A DNA stretch of 64,000 bases from Chryseobacterium indoltheticum. GTDB lineage: Bacteria; Bacteroidota; Bacteroidia; Flavobacteriales; Weeksellaceae. This document shows positions 17,795-26,844 of the stretch, in pieces. A program made the position numbers and the translations under genes. The notes under the pieces were generated by a model. It did not search any database. It saw nothing but the letters and a program-made list of their open reading frames with translations, and was not told the DNA's origin. How positions within the stretch are numbered: the stretch's first letter is position 1; every line of letters begins with the position of its first letter. The stretch is from positions 1,798,001 to 1,862,000 of the forward strand of contig NZ_CP033929.1 of assembly GCF_003815915.1 (NCBI RefSeq), read 5' to 3'.

Positions 17795-18280
17795 ATGATT
17801 AAATTATTAGTAGCCGTCGGACTTATGTTTTCGACAGTTGCGACAGCAAAAGTGAATGCCGGTTCAGGGGGAAATAGTAACGAAAAAGAAAATAGGTCAA
17901 AAAAAATGGAAAAGATGGATGATACAAAAGCTATTCTCGCAGTTATAGATACCTACATAGAAGGACTTCGTCAAGGTCGTGTCGATCTTTTGAAAAAAAG
18001 TTTTCATAAAGATGCAATCATGCACGGATATTCGAGAGATAATAAAATTACGGAAGGAAGCGTGCAACACCTTTACGATATCATTGAAAAGGCTGGTGCC
18101 TTATCGAACGTTACAGCGAAAAACAAAGTTCTGAATCAGACTTCTAATACAGCATTTGTTCTTGCCGAATTGAAGTCGACAGCACCTAACGAAAACTCCA
18201 CCGATTATCTCTCTCTGATGAAGATTGATGGCCAATGGAAGATAATTTCGAAGGTCTATCATCTATCTTATGCAAAATAA
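17795..18280 (+). CDS. Secreted NTF2-like protein (putative lumazine-binding family)
   Basis: 161 residues from the ATG at 17795, chosen because it gives a signal peptide (MIKLLVAVGLMFSTVATA). The mature domain matches the SnoaL/NTF2-like fold of the putative lumazine-binding group: AILAVIDTYIEGL, FHKDAIMHGYS, and YLSLMKIDGQWKIISKVYH. These small proteins bind ligands or act as accessory enzymes; the actual role is unknown. It follows the AraC gene by 101 nt and ends in a strong terminator. Confidence 0.8.
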   Translation: MIKLLVAVGLMFSTVATAKVNAGSGGNSNEKENRSKKMEKMDDTKAILAVIDTYIEGLRQGRVDLLKKSFHKDAIMHGYSRDNKITEGSVQHLYDIIEKAGALSNVTAKNKVLNQTSNTAFVLAELKSTAPNENSTDYLSLMKIDGQWKIISKVYHLSYAK

Positions 18281-18311
18281 ATTTTAATGAGTGTTAATTT
18301 AGTTTTTAGTT

Positions 18312-18342
18312 TGGCCTGTTCATTAGAACAGGCCATTTTTTT
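18312..18342 (+). terminator. Rho-independent terminator after the NTF2-like gene
   Basis: Stem TGGCCTGTTC / GAACAGGCCA (10 bp, perfect) with loop ATTA, followed by seven T. Confidence 0.9.
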
Positions 18343-18535
18343 AAAACAAGCAGCCTGTATGATATTTTAAAAGATCGATATTCTTTCCATCAAGGATTAT
18401 CAAGATGATTTTTAGTGGTTTTTTCCAGCCTGCTGAACTTGTCGAACCAAATGGAGCTGTATTATTTTTATTGGAATAATAGTTATTGAAGGCTTTAAAA
18501 GGTAACCGGACTTTAGTGCTCTCAGATAAAAACAA
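18341..18535 (-). other. Short ORF or noncoding remnant, doubtful
   Basis: A 64-codon minus-strand ORF between two terminators. Its reading (FGSTSSAGWKKP, ILDGKNIDLLKYHTGCLF) resembles short ORFs I associate with flavobacterial intergenic DNA, so it may mark a repeated intergenic element or a decayed gene rather than a protein. No promoter or start context was seen. Confidence 0.3.
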
Positions 18536-18561
18536 GATTCGTGTATATCAGTATATGTATA

Positions 18562-18603
18562 AAACAAATCGCCACTTAGATAATCTAAATGACGATTTTT
18601 GAA
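18562..18603 (-). terminator. Terminator of the efflux operon
   Basis: An inverted repeat pairs 18566-18581 with 18583-18598. Its two mismatches become G.U pairs only in minus-strand RNA, and a T-rich tract follows on that strand. It lies about 80 nt beyond the stop of the NodT gene. Confidence 0.7.
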
Positions 18604-18681
18604 AATGAATGTATGTATTTTTGAACAGTAGCATAACTAATACGGTACTTTTGAGCACTGATTAGATATCTGTTGTGAAAT

Positions 18682-20094
18682 TCAATTAACGCCTCCTCCC
18701 AAACTCCTGTAGAGTTCGGATATTGCGATAAGTTCCGATCTTCGTATCAAAGCCAATTCCAGTTCGCTTTGCAGCACATTGCCTTGTGCAATAATAACTT
18801 CAAGATATGTGGCCATCCCATTGTTGAACAAATCATTTGCTCTCATTGTTGATTGTTTGAGTTTATTTACTCTTTTTTCGGCTAATGTTTCCTGTGTCTT
18901 TAATTTTTCAATTTTTACCAGTGCATCTGAAACTTCACCTACGGCATTCACTACAGATTGCCTGAATTTCAATACTGACTTTTCACGCTCGACCAAATCA
19001 ACTTTATATTGAGTGCTCAATTCTTTGTGTTGCAAGAGAGGTTGTACAACGCTTGCACCGACGATACCGAAAAGCGCCGAAGGAATATTGAACCAGTCGC
19101 TCGCCTTGAGTGAATTTACTCCTCCGCTTGCTGTGATTCTTAATGATGGGTACATGTCAGCTTTGCTTACACCTACTTTGGCATTTGACAATGCCAGTTC
19201 GAATTCCTTTCTCTTGATATCGGGTCTCAGTCTCAGTAGTGTCGAAGGCAGTCCTGCGGAAATTGTTTCCGGAAGTATTACTTGTTCCGACAAAAAGCTA
19301 CGGTTAATGCTTGAGGGCAGATCACCGCTCAAAACACGCAGTGCATTTTCCTGTTGAATGGTTGCCTGTTCCAATTCCGGAATTAATTTTTGTGTTGCCA
19401 GAAGCTGTGCCTCAGCCTGTTCGACCGCAAGTGAAGTGACCTGACCTGATTCATATTGTATTGTCATCATCCTTACAGTACTCTCATTCAATAGGATGTT
19501 TCTTTGCGCGATTTTCAATTGTTCGTCAAGCATTATCAAATTATAATAGCCTTGAGTTACATTTGCAATCAATTCAGTCTGTATTGCTTTGCGTGCTTCA
19601 TTGGTTAATAAATAAGAAGCAAGAGCAATCTTGTTTTTGCTGCGGATCTTGCCCCAAATATCTGCTTCCCAAGACAAACTTATACTTGTTGTATAATCTT
19701 CCAGATGATTGGTTCCAAGAAACTGCGAAGTTGACATTCCATTCAGGCTGTTGTTTGAAGGATTGTTTGTTGAAGATGAAATATTTAGTCCTACAATCGG
19801 TACATTGTTCCATTGCGACTGTTTCAATCTTAACCGGGATTCTTCGACATTTTTCAGTGCGATTTGCATATCAAAATTCCGGACAATGGAACTGTCAATC
19901 AACTTCTGAAGCATAGTATCTCTGTAAAATTCTTTCCACGGAAGAGAAGCGATCGACATCGTATCCTCAGTCACCGCATTACGAAATGTCGAAGGCAGTT
20001 CGGGTGCAGGTGTCTTCAAGTCTTTGGAGACTGTACAACCGATAATAATGAAAAGGATATTTGCTGTGACAGTTATTTTAAAGTATTTTTTCAT
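18682..20094 (-). CDS. Outer-membrane efflux lipoprotein (NodT/OprM family)
   Basis: 470 residues with a type II signal peptide; the lipobox is IIGC with Cys at about residue 20. The two repeated outer-membrane efflux protein domains are visible, with SLSWEADIWGKIRSKN in the first and a long helical second half ending in LYRSLGGGVN. This is the TolC-like exit duct for the RND pump encoded just upstream. Third gene of a MFP-RND-OMF operon, 35 nt after the pump gene. Confidence 0.93.
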   Translation of the reverse strand: MKKYFKITVTANILFIIIGCTVSKDLKTPAPELPSTFRNAVTEDTMSIASLPWKEFYRDTMLQKLIDSSIVRNFDMQIALKNVEESRLRLKQSQWNNVPIVGLNISSSTNNPSNNSLNGMSTSQFLGTNHLEDYTTSISLSWEADIWGKIRSKNKIALASYLLTNEARKAIQTELIANVTQGYYNLIMLDEQLKIAQRNILLNESTVRMMTIQYESGQVTSLAVEQAEAQLLATQKLIPELEQATIQQENALRVLSGDLPSSINRSFLSEQVILPETISAGLPSTLLRLRPDIKRKEFELALSNAKVGVSKADMYPSLRITASGGVNSLKASDWFNIPSALFGIVGASVVQPLLQHKELSTQYKVDLVEREKSVLKFRQSVVNAVGEVSDALVKIEKLKTQETLAEKRVNKLKQSTMRANDLFNNGMATYLEVIIAQGNVLQSELELALIRRSELIAISELYRSLGGGVN

Positions 20095-20129
20095 TTCTTA
20101 ATGATGAATTTGTTAAAAGGTTCTATCTG

Positions 20130-23100
20130 TTATTGTAAAACAGGTTCCGGAGTAGTATTAGCTGGTTTTCCTGATACTTTCTCATGCAGCGCCTGAAACA
20201 CGATAAACAAAACAGGTATAAAAAACAGTCCCAGAACAACGCCGCCGATCATTCCTCCGGCCGCACCAATACTGATGGAGTGATTGCCCATTGCAGATGG
20301 TCCTGTTGCTCTCATCATTGGCGCAATACCGGCAACAAATGCAATCGACGTCATAATAATTGGACGTATTCTCAGTTTGGCAGCTTCCAGTGCGGATTCT
20401 ACCAGTGAGTGTCCGGCATTTCTTCGTTGAGATGCAAATTCCACTATCAGAATTGCGTTTTTAGCGAGTAATCCGATCAACATGATCAAAGCAACCTGAA
20501 TGTAAATATTGTTATCGATCCCTGCCAGACGTATTGCCACGAATACTCCGATAATACCCGTAGGTACTGAAAGAACGACGGCCAGAGGAAGGATGTAACT
20601 GTTGTATTGAGCACATAACAGGAAATATACAAACACAAGCGATAATGCAAATATTAACACAGATTGCCCACCGGATAAAATTTCCTCTCTTGTCATTCCG
20701 GAAAATTCAAAAGAATAACCTGTAGGTAATTCCTTTTCTGCGACTTCCCTAATAGCCTGAATTGCATCGCCTGTACTGTAACCCGGTTTGGGTACCGCAT
20801 TAACTCCGATGGAGTTGTAAAGATTGTATCTGGTTATGACTTCAGGACCAAATACCCTTTTCAGACTTACTATAGTGTTAACGGGTACCATGCTTCCCGT
20901 TTTGTTTTTGACATAAATTTCATTCATTGAAGCAAGATCGGCGCGTTCTTCTTTTTCCGCCTGAATCATCACCCGATAATATTTACCGAACCGGTTGAAA
21001 TCCGATACCTGAGCACTTCCAAAATATGCCTGCATACTGCTTAAGACATCTTTTTCATCAATACCGAGCTGTTCGATTTTTTCATGATCCAATATCATCT
21101 CTAACTGTGGGTAATCCGCACGAAATGTCGTAAAAGCCACTGCGATTTCAGGTCTTTTCATCAGTTCTGCAATAAAACGATTTGCAATACCTCCAAATTT
21201 ATCAAGTTTTCCACCTGCCTTATCTTCAAGAACTATATCCAGTGCATCTACATTGCTGAATCCCGGTACTGTCGGAAATGAAAAGACAAAACATTGCGCA
21301 CCTTTGATCGTATTCATACGTTTCTGAAGTTCTGCAATATTTGCGGATACGTCGTTCATATCACCGCGTTCTCCGTCTTTCTTCATCCTGAAAAATGCAA
21401 CACCCGAAGATGGACTTGTAGAACTTGTCAATATGTTAAATCCCGCTACCTGATTGAAAGCGAACTTTGCCGGCATATCTCTAACTTTGTCAGCAGCTTC
21501 ATCAAGAATTGCCTGCGTTCTCTTCATCGATGAACCTGGAGGAAGATTAACCGAGATGGCAATAAAGCCCAAATCCTCGGAAGGAATAAATCCTGTGGGA
21601 GTTTTTCGTATTAATATTCCTGTTACAAGCATGATTGCCACAAGTGCTTCGAGGCTTATCCATTTAAATTTTATCATTTTCTTTACGCTCCCAACATATC
21701 TTGAGGTTACGTTTTCAAAACCTTTGTTAAATGCGAAGAAAAATCTTTGTTTGAAATTTTTTGGCTTTTCGTGGTGGTCATGATTCACATCTTTCAAAAG
21801 CAAAGCGCACAAAGCGGGACTCAAGGTCAATGCATTTACAGCCGAAATAGAAATAGCGATTGCCAGAGTAAAGGCAAATTGGCGATAAAAGACCCCGGCT
21901 GAACCGTTCATAAATCCAACAGGTAGAAAAACCGCAGCCATAACCAGAGTAATGGAGATGATTGCGCCGGTTATTTCATGCATAGCGGACATGGTAGCTT
22001 TTCTCGGTGTAATGTTTTTATGTTCCAGTTTTGAATGAACAGCTTCCACCACGACGATTGCATCATCCACCACGATTCCGATAGCAAGAACAAGTGCAAA
22101 TAAGGTTAGAAGATTTATTGAAAATCCGAAAATCGACATGAAAAAGAATGTTCCGATAATTGCTACGGGTACAGCAATGGCGGGAATCAATGTGGATCTG
22201 AAATCCTGTAAGAATATATAAACAACAATAAATACAAGGATGAAGGCTTCCAGTAAAGTTTGTTGAACCTGTTCAATGGATTGATCCAACATATCTTTGG
22301 TGTTGTACAGAATTTGCTGCTTGATTCCAGGAGGGAAATCTTTCTCAGCTTTTTTCAGATATTCACCTACTTTGGTTTGTATTTCCCTTGAATTTGACCC
22401 CGGTAATTGAACTACCTCAAACAAAATACTTTGTTTGTCATGTACTGTGTTCAAAGAATTGTAAGTATAACTTCCCAATTCAACTTTGGCAACATCTCTC
22501 AATTTCAAGATAGTTCCATCTGAGTTAGATCTAATGATCATGTTTCCATATTCTTCAGGTTTGGTATATTTTCCTGAATACTTAAGAACATACTCAAAAG
22601 ATCGGTTACTTGATTGTCCTAATCTTCCTGGCGCCGCCTCTTGGTTCTTACTTTTGACAGCTGCCATGACCTCGTTAGGAGTAATACTATATGCGGTCAT
22701 CTGTGCCGGATTTAGCCAAATACGCATGGAGTAATCTTTATTGCTTCCTAAAAATCTTACCTGTCCAACTCCTTGTATACGTTTTATCTCCGGAATTACG
22801 TTTATTTGAGCATAATTTGTTAAATATGTTGCATCATATAGTTTTGGATTTTCACTCATTAGATTGATTGCCATGACCAGTGAGTTTTGAACTTTTTGCG
22901 TGGTTATACCTGCCTGAACCACTTCGGTCGGCAACAATCCTGTTGCAGATGAAACACGATTTTGAACATTCACCGCAGCCTGATCGGGGTCTGTACCTAA
23001 TTTAAAATAGACTGATATTGTGAGTGTTCCGTCATTGCTGGATGTCGAACTCATGTAAGTCATGTTTTCAACTCCATTGATTGATTCTTCGAGAGCGGGT

Positions 23101-23285
23101 GCAACAGCACGAACCATTGTTTCGGCATTGGCGCCGGGATAGTTTGCGGAAACCTGAACGACAGGAGGTGCAATGTCCGGAAATTGTTGAATGGGAAGAT
23201 CCATGAGACCTACGGCTCCCAAAATGACCAGCATGATGGAAACTACTGTTGCAATAACCGGTTTGTCTATAAAAACTTTTAACAT
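20130..23285 (-). CDS. RND efflux transporter, HAE1 (AcrB/MexB) family
   Basis: 1051 residues, normal for the family. The N-terminus reads MLKVFIDKPVIATVVSI. The proton-relay pair is in GIVVDDAIVVVEAV (about residue 405), FIPSEDLGF occurs near 570, and GLLAKNAILIVEFA in the second membrane half supplies the Lys of the relay. It exports hydrophobic compounds (drugs, detergents or solvents) using the proton gradient, together with the MFP at 23291 and the NodT protein. Spacing to the MFP gene is 5 nt. The substrate range cannot be read from sequence. Confidence 0.95.
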   Translation of the reverse strand: MLKVFIDKPVIATVVSIMLVILGAVGLMDLPIQQFPDIAPPVVQVSANYPGANAETMVRAVAPALEESINGVENMTYMSSTSSNDGTLTISVYFKLGTDPDQAAVNVQNRVSSATGLLPTEVVQAGITTQKVQNSLVMAINLMSENPKLYDATYLTNYAQINVIPEIKRIQGVGQVRFLGSNKDYSMRIWLNPAQMTAYSITPNEVMAAVKSKNQEAAPGRLGQSSNRSFEYVLKYSGKYTKPEEYGNMIIRSNSDGTILKLRDVAKVELGSYTYNSLNTVHDKQSILFEVVQLPGSNSREIQTKVGEYLKKAEKDFPPGIKQQILYNTKDMLDQSIEQVQQTLLEAFILVFIVVYIFLQDFRSTLIPAIAVPVAIIGTFFFMSIFGFSINLLTLFALVLAIGIVVDDAIVVVEAVHSKLEHKNITPRKATMSAMHEITGAIISITLVMAAVFLPVGFMNGSAGVFYRQFAFTLAIAISISAVNALTLSPALCALLLKDVNHDHHEKPKNFKQRFFFAFNKGFENVTSRYVGSVKKMIKFKWISLEALVAIMLVTGILIRKTPTGFIPSEDLGFIAISVNLPPGSSMKRTQAILDEAADKVRDMPAKFAFNQVAGFNILTSSTSPSSGVAFFRMKKDGERGDMNDVSANIAELQKRMNTIKGAQCFVFSFPTVPGFSNVDALDIVLEDKAGGKLDKFGGIANRFIAELMKRPEIAVAFTTFRADYPQLEMILDHEKIEQLGIDEKDVLSSMQAYFGSAQVSDFNRFGKYYRVMIQAEKEERADLASMNEIYVKNKTGSMVPVNTIVSLKRVFGPEVITRYNLYNSIGVNAVPKPGYSTGDAIQAIREVAEKELPTGYSFEFSGMTREEILSGGQSVLIFALSLVFVYFLLCAQYNSYILPLAVVLSVPTGIIGVFVAIRLAGIDNNIYIQVALIMLIGLLAKNAILIVEFASQRRNAGHSLVESALEAAKLRIRPIIMTSIAFVAGIAPMMRATGPSAMGNHSISIGAAGGMIGGVVLGLFFIPVLFIVFQALHEKVSGKPANTTPEPVLQ

Positions 23286-23290
23286 AATCT

Positions 23291-24433
23291 TTAGTTGATA
23301 TTTATTTTAGCTATTTTTTCTGTTGACTTTTCAGGTTTCACCACAATGCCTTCTTTTAGAGACTCCATACCTTTTAACACGAGTTGATCACCTGCTTTCA
23401 GTCCTTCAGAGATATAGTAGGTTGTGTCCGATGTTCCTGATATGGTTAAGGCGACCTGTCGGACTTTATTATTTCGATCGACCACAAAAGCGAATAGTTT
23501 ATCCTGCATTTCAAAAGTCGCGGATTGTGGAATTCCGATAACGTTCGATTGTTGCAGTCCCAATTTTATTCGTCCTGAATTTCCGGAACGCAGTAAACCT
23601 TGCTCATTGGGAAATGTTGCACGTAAGGTTATTGCTCCCGTTGTTTTGTCGAAAACAGCATCGACCATATCCAGTTTGCCAGCCTGAGGATATACTTGTC
23701 CTCCTGAAAGAATGATGCTGACAGCAGGAGCATTTTTTATTTTCTCTGCAATTGATGCCCCTTGGAGTCCGTCCTTAAAGGTTACAAAATCTGATTCAGA
23801 TATGGAAAAATAGGCGTGAATTTCCCTGTTATCAGATAAGTATGACAGTGGCTGAACATCAGAAGGGGAGATGATACTGCCGGTTTTCTTAAACAATCTC
23901 CCGACGAAACCGCTTACCGGAGCTTTGACGGTAGCGAAACCCAATGTTATTTTGGCATTGCCTGCTTTGGCTTTTGCCTGTTTGAGTCTTGCCATTGAGG
24001 CTTGATAGGAGGCTTGAGCAGTCTTTAACTGATAGGGTGAAACAACTTTGTTCTGAACCAAAGGTGTAAGTTTATCAACTTCCAACTTTGCTGTCATGAG
24101 ATCTGCCTTTGCAACAAGCAACTCGCCTTCAGCAAAATTGGAATCTTCTGTGAAAGGTCTGTGATCAATTTGAAACAGAGGTGTCCCTTTTTTTACGTAA
24201 GATCCCTCCGTGATATAGATTTTTTCGAGAATTCCGGATACTTGAGCTCGTAATTCAACATCAGTTTGTCCCTCCATTTTGGCAGGATATTCCAGATAGA
24301 CCATTGCATTGCCGGGATTAACGGTTGCGACCGGAACCGAAGGTATATTTGCTGACTCTGTTTTGTCATCACCGGATTTACAGCCTATTAATACAGTGTA
24401 GGCGAACAAGCCATATATTACAGTTTTTTTCAT
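23291..24433 (-). CDS. RND efflux periplasmic adaptor (membrane fusion lipoprotein)
   Basis: 380 residues with a lipobox (LIGC, Cys at about 18). The lipoyl/barrel-sandwich half (VELRAQVSGILEKIYITEGSYVKKG), the alpha hairpin with LTPLVQNKVVSPYQLKTAQ, and VKAPVSGFVGRL are all typical of AcrA-like adaptors. It bridges the pump and the outer-membrane duct. First gene of the efflux operon; upstream lie two adjacent palindromes (24579-24596 and 24597-24610). Confidence 0.94.
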   Translation of the reverse strand: MKKTVIYGLFAYTVLIGCKSGDDKTESANIPSVPVATVNPGNAMVYLEYPAKMEGQTDVELRAQVSGILEKIYITEGSYVKKGTPLFQIDHRPFTEDSNFAEGELLVAKADLMTAKLEVDKLTPLVQNKVVSPYQLKTAQASYQASMARLKQAKAKAGNAKITLGFATVKAPVSGFVGRLFKKTGSIISPSDVQPLSYLSDNREIHAYFSISESDFVTFKDGLQGASIAEKIKNAPAVSIILSGGQVYPQAGKLDMVDAVFDKTTGAITLRATFPNEQGLLRSGNSGRIKLGLQQSNVIGIPQSATFEMQDKLFAFVVDRNNKVRQVALTISGTSDTTYYISEGLKAGDQLVLKGMESLKEGIVVKPEKSTEKIAKININ

Positions 24434-24578
24434 GAAATTATTTATTAGAATATTTGAAATTGTATAAATTTTTGATAATTGAAATCTGATTCATAATCGA
24501 CATTTGTAATTTGTTATTTTTGAGGTATGTATTATTTTTTTTTGGCGGTGGTTTGAATGACATATTGATTGTTTTAAA

Positions 24579-24596
24579 TTTTAATTCGAATTAAAA
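24579..24596. promoter_or_regulatory. Perfect 18-nt palindrome before the efflux operon
   Basis: TTTTAATTCGAATTAAAA is its own reverse complement. It touches the TetR-type operator at 24597-24610 and lies 146 nt before the adaptor start. It may be a second regulator site; which protein binds is unknown. Confidence 0.5.
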
Positions 24597-24610
24597 ATAC
24601 TAATTAGTAT
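24597..24610. promoter_or_regulatory. TetR-type operator before the efflux operon
   Basis: ATACTAATTAGTAT is a perfect palindrome and matches the core of the sites at 15428 and 25297. It lies between the divergently placed... efflux operon start and the 3' end of the second tetR gene, so it should control the efflux operon. Confidence 0.75.
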
Positions 24611-24706
24611 GTTTTTATCGCAAAAAAAAATCTTTATATTGGAGTATTAATTTTTAGATCTAAGAAAATGTTTGGGAGTGAAGAAATCTTGTGCATAATT
24701 ATAAAT

Positions 24707-25294
24707 TTAATCTAATGAATCTATATAAATTTTAAACTCTTTAAGAAATGTATAATAGTATCTCTTTCCTAATATCTTTCCCATATTTCTTACGCCATGA
24801 TATTGAGTCAGAATATGAATTGCAATCTTTTTTGCATCATGATCCAAACTCAACTGACCGGCCGTTTGAGATCTTGTTATCTCGTCTTCAATTGCCTTTC
24901 GCCATTTATTTAATGACTTTAAAAGAGCCTTGCGAAATGCATCCGACAGCGGTGCCATTTCCTGAATTAGATTAACGGTGGGACATCCATTTACGGCATT
25001 CATAAAAGGATGTTCTAATAATAAACTATGCATCATCTGATACATGTTTTTCTTAAAGTCCGTTCCTTTGGAAAGCGATTTTTCTATGAAAGGTAATATC
25101 TCATTGTTTAAGGCTTCACTGATAAGTGCCATACCCATTTCATTTTTGTTACGAAAATGATAATAGAAAGCGCCTTTGGTAACTTGAGTTTTTTCCAAGA
25201 TCTCATCGATGCTTGTTGCTTGATACCCCTGCCTGTAGGTGAGCATCAAAGCACTCTGTAAAATATTAGATCTCGTGATTTCTGCTCTTGTCAT
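24707..25294 (-). CDS. TetR/AcrR-family transcriptional regulator (second copy)
   Basis: 195 residues. The helix-turn-helix at about 8-50 contains TQVTKGAFYYHF, the same recognition helix as the regulator at 14824, and the ligand domain shares GCP and GVRNMGK. It is encoded upstream of and on the same strand as the efflux operon, with its own start codon almost touching an operator copy at 25297-25316, so autoregulation and repression of the pump are likely. Confidence 0.92.
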   Translation of the reverse strand: MTRAEITRSNILQSALMLTYRQGYQATSIDEILEKTQVTKGAFYYHFRNKNEMGMALISEALNNEILPFIEKSLSKGTDFKKNMYQMMHSLLLEHPFMNAVNGCPTVNLIQEMAPLSDAFRKALLKSLNKWRKAIEDEITRSQTAGQLSLDHDAKKIAIHILTQYHGVRNMGKILGKRYYYTFLKEFKIYIDSLD

Positions 25295-25296
25295 AA

Positions 25297-25316
25297 AACA
25301 TACTGATTAGTATGTT
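25297..25316. promoter_or_regulatory. TetR-type operator at the start of the second tetR gene
   Basis: AACATACTGATTAGTATGTT is a 20-nt inverted repeat with nine of ten pairs matching. It lies 2 nt before the ATG, so a bound repressor would block this gene's own transcription. Confidence 0.75.
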
Positions 25317-25537
25317 GCAAAGATATATACCTTTGTTTGGATACGCAAACAAAAGTGGGCAAAAAATTATGACGTTAGCCTTTTATGTTTAATGATAACT
25401 TAAAGATTCTTGCACTATAGCCAATCTAGGATGTTTCAATAAATTAAATACGCTGAAATATTTTTATGGATGATATCGCTGCAAATTGAAAACACCCGAA
25501 TAAAATGAATTACTTTTTAAATATTATTTAAAAATTT

Positions 25538-26671
25538 CTAAATTTCGATATCTAATTGAGGTATGATTTCAGCTGCTTCTTTCATTTTCTGATCAACGAT
25601 TTTAGCATAAATTGCAGTGGTTCTGATCTCTCTATGACCAAGTCTTTTAGAAACAGTATATATATCCGCTCCGTTCTCCAATAGCAATACAGCATTGGTA
25701 TGTCTAGCACTGTGAAAAGTGATATGTTTAGATATTTCTGCTCTATTGCACCATCGGACGATTTCATTATTGAATCCAACACCATATTTTAACCCTTTAA
25801 AAACTCGTTCCTGTGGTGACTTTCTCTCACCTAACAATTGCCTTGCCTGTTTAGCTATGTAGAGATATTCAACTCCGTCCGTCTTCTTTTGACGAAAGTT
25901 GATTCTACTCACACCATCTTCATCACGAATTTCAGACCATAACAGCATATTAATGTCAGACCATCTCAAGCCGGTAAGACAAGAAAAAATAAAGGCTTTT
26001 TTCAACACTTCATATTTACACGAAGTGTTTGCAAGAGTTTGGAGCTCGGTATGAGTAAGATACTCGCGCTGACTTTCTGCTTGTTCAAATGATTTTATTT
26101 TTGCTGAATAATTAATAGATAAATATCCTTCATCAAATGCACTTCTTAAACATGCCTTGAATTTATTGAAATAAGAATATTTGGAATTAAGAGATAAAGG
26201 TAGATCGCTTTTAGTTTTGGCTTCATTATCGATATAATTCTTTACTTTTTTAATAAAGTTTTCATCAATTTCTTCAAAAAGTAAATTTTGAGGAATTATC
26301 TTTTTTAGATGTACTAGGGTAGAAGTCCAGTTCCCATAATTATTCACAGAATTTACTTTTTCTTGTGTTTTTTCAGAAAAGTAATCCAGAAACTTTTTCT
26401 TGTCTTTAGCAGCATCCCTAATTTTAAATTTACCTTGAACAAATTCAGCTTTCCGAATTGCTAAAATATTTTCTGCCAGTTTTTGGTTTTCTTTATTCTC
26501 TTTTTTTTCGACGGGAGTCTTAGGGTTTTGATGAAGGTATATTTTTAAATATTCAAAGTCTCTTATATGAAGCCGTTTTCCATTATCATCAATATTTGAA
26601 CCTTTGTAATATTCTACATAAAGACTTAATCTTCCGTCACTCAATTTTCTCTGTTTTAGCGTAATTAACAT
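25538..26671 (-). CDS. Tyrosine recombinase (ICE integrase)
   Basis: 377 residues. The N-terminal half is the arm/core-binding region; the C-terminal catalytic domain shows the tyrosine recombinase set: TGLRWSD (Arg), HSARH (His-x-x-Arg), GHREIRTTAIYAK (His and nucleophile Tyr). It would integrate and excise the ICE. It is transcribed toward the element interior, away from mnmE. The 170 nt upstream contain a repeat array (26689-26750) that may be its own binding region or the operator of its gene. Confidence 0.94.
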   Translation of the reverse strand: MLITLKQRKLSDGRLSLYVEYYKGSNIDDNGKRLHIRDFEYLKIYLHQNPKTPVEKKENKENQKLAENILAIRKAEFVQGKFKIRDAAKDKKKFLDYFSEKTQEKVNSVNNYGNWTSTLVHLKKIIPQNLLFEEIDENFIKKVKNYIDNEAKTKSDLPLSLNSKYSYFNKFKACLRSAFDEGYLSINYSAKIKSFEQAESQREYLTHTELQTLANTSCKYEVLKKAFIFSCLTGLRWSDINMLLWSEIRDEDGVSRINFRQKKTDGVEYLYIAKQARQLLGERKSPQERVFKGLKYGVGFNNEIVRWCNRAEISKHITFHSARHTNAVLLLENGADIYTVSKRLGHREIRTTAIYAKIVDQKMKEAAEIIPQLDIEI

Positions 26672-26844
26672 ATCGGTTTATTTAGTTTTGTACACCTTTG
26701 TACACCTTGACTCTTTTGAGGTGTACAAAGGTGTACATATGGTGTACAAATATAGAAAATAAAGCTTAATAAGAAAAAACAAAATTTACGTAAATTACTG
26801 TAAATCAAGTAAAAGAATAAATAGGAAAGTAAAAGAAAGTGTAT
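26672..26844. other. Probable right attachment region between integrase and mnmE
   Basis: 173 nt lie between the integrase start and the mnmE stop. The integrase-proximal half holds TGTACA repeats; the mnmE-proximal half is A-rich. An element end is expected here because the integrase is at one edge and the neighbour is a core gene. The core repeat cannot be defined without the left end, which is outside the window. Confidence 0.5.
26689..26750. repeat. Array of five GGTGTACA-type repeats forming a large inverted repeat
   Basis: Two 19-nt arms (26689-26707 and 26719-26737) are exact reverse complements with an 11-nt centre. Each arm contains two TGTACACC units, and a further GGTGTACAAA lies at 26741-26750. 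Position just before the integrase ATG suggests arm-type integrase or excisionase sites, or an operator of the integrase gene. Confidence 0.8.

Larger units (their letters stand above)
1..26844. mobile_element. Right-hand part of a Bacteroidetes-type integrative and conjugative element
   Basis: The region runs from inside traG through a type IV secretion gene block, a regulator and efflux cargo block, to a tyrosine integrase that abuts the 3' end of mnmE. Gene order (TraG, secreted proteins, TraJ, TraK, small membrane protein, TraM, TraN, coupling ATPase) follows the conjugative transposon plan of this phylum. By eye the tra block is richer in G+C than the chromosome to its right. The left end, relaxase genes and the other att site are outside the window, so the true limits are unknown. 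The right limit is placed between the integrase and mnmE by inference. Confidence 0.85.

Noticed and set aside
18779..22734. Several plus-strand ORFs of 60-150 codons opposite the efflux genes
   Set aside because: They mirror the codon bias of the well-supported minus-strand genes and lack start contexts.
26689..26750. TGTACACC repeats considered as a CRISPR or an origin with iterons
   Set aside because: The arms are inverted, with no unique spacers, and no replication initiator gene is next to them; integrase-linked sites fit better.
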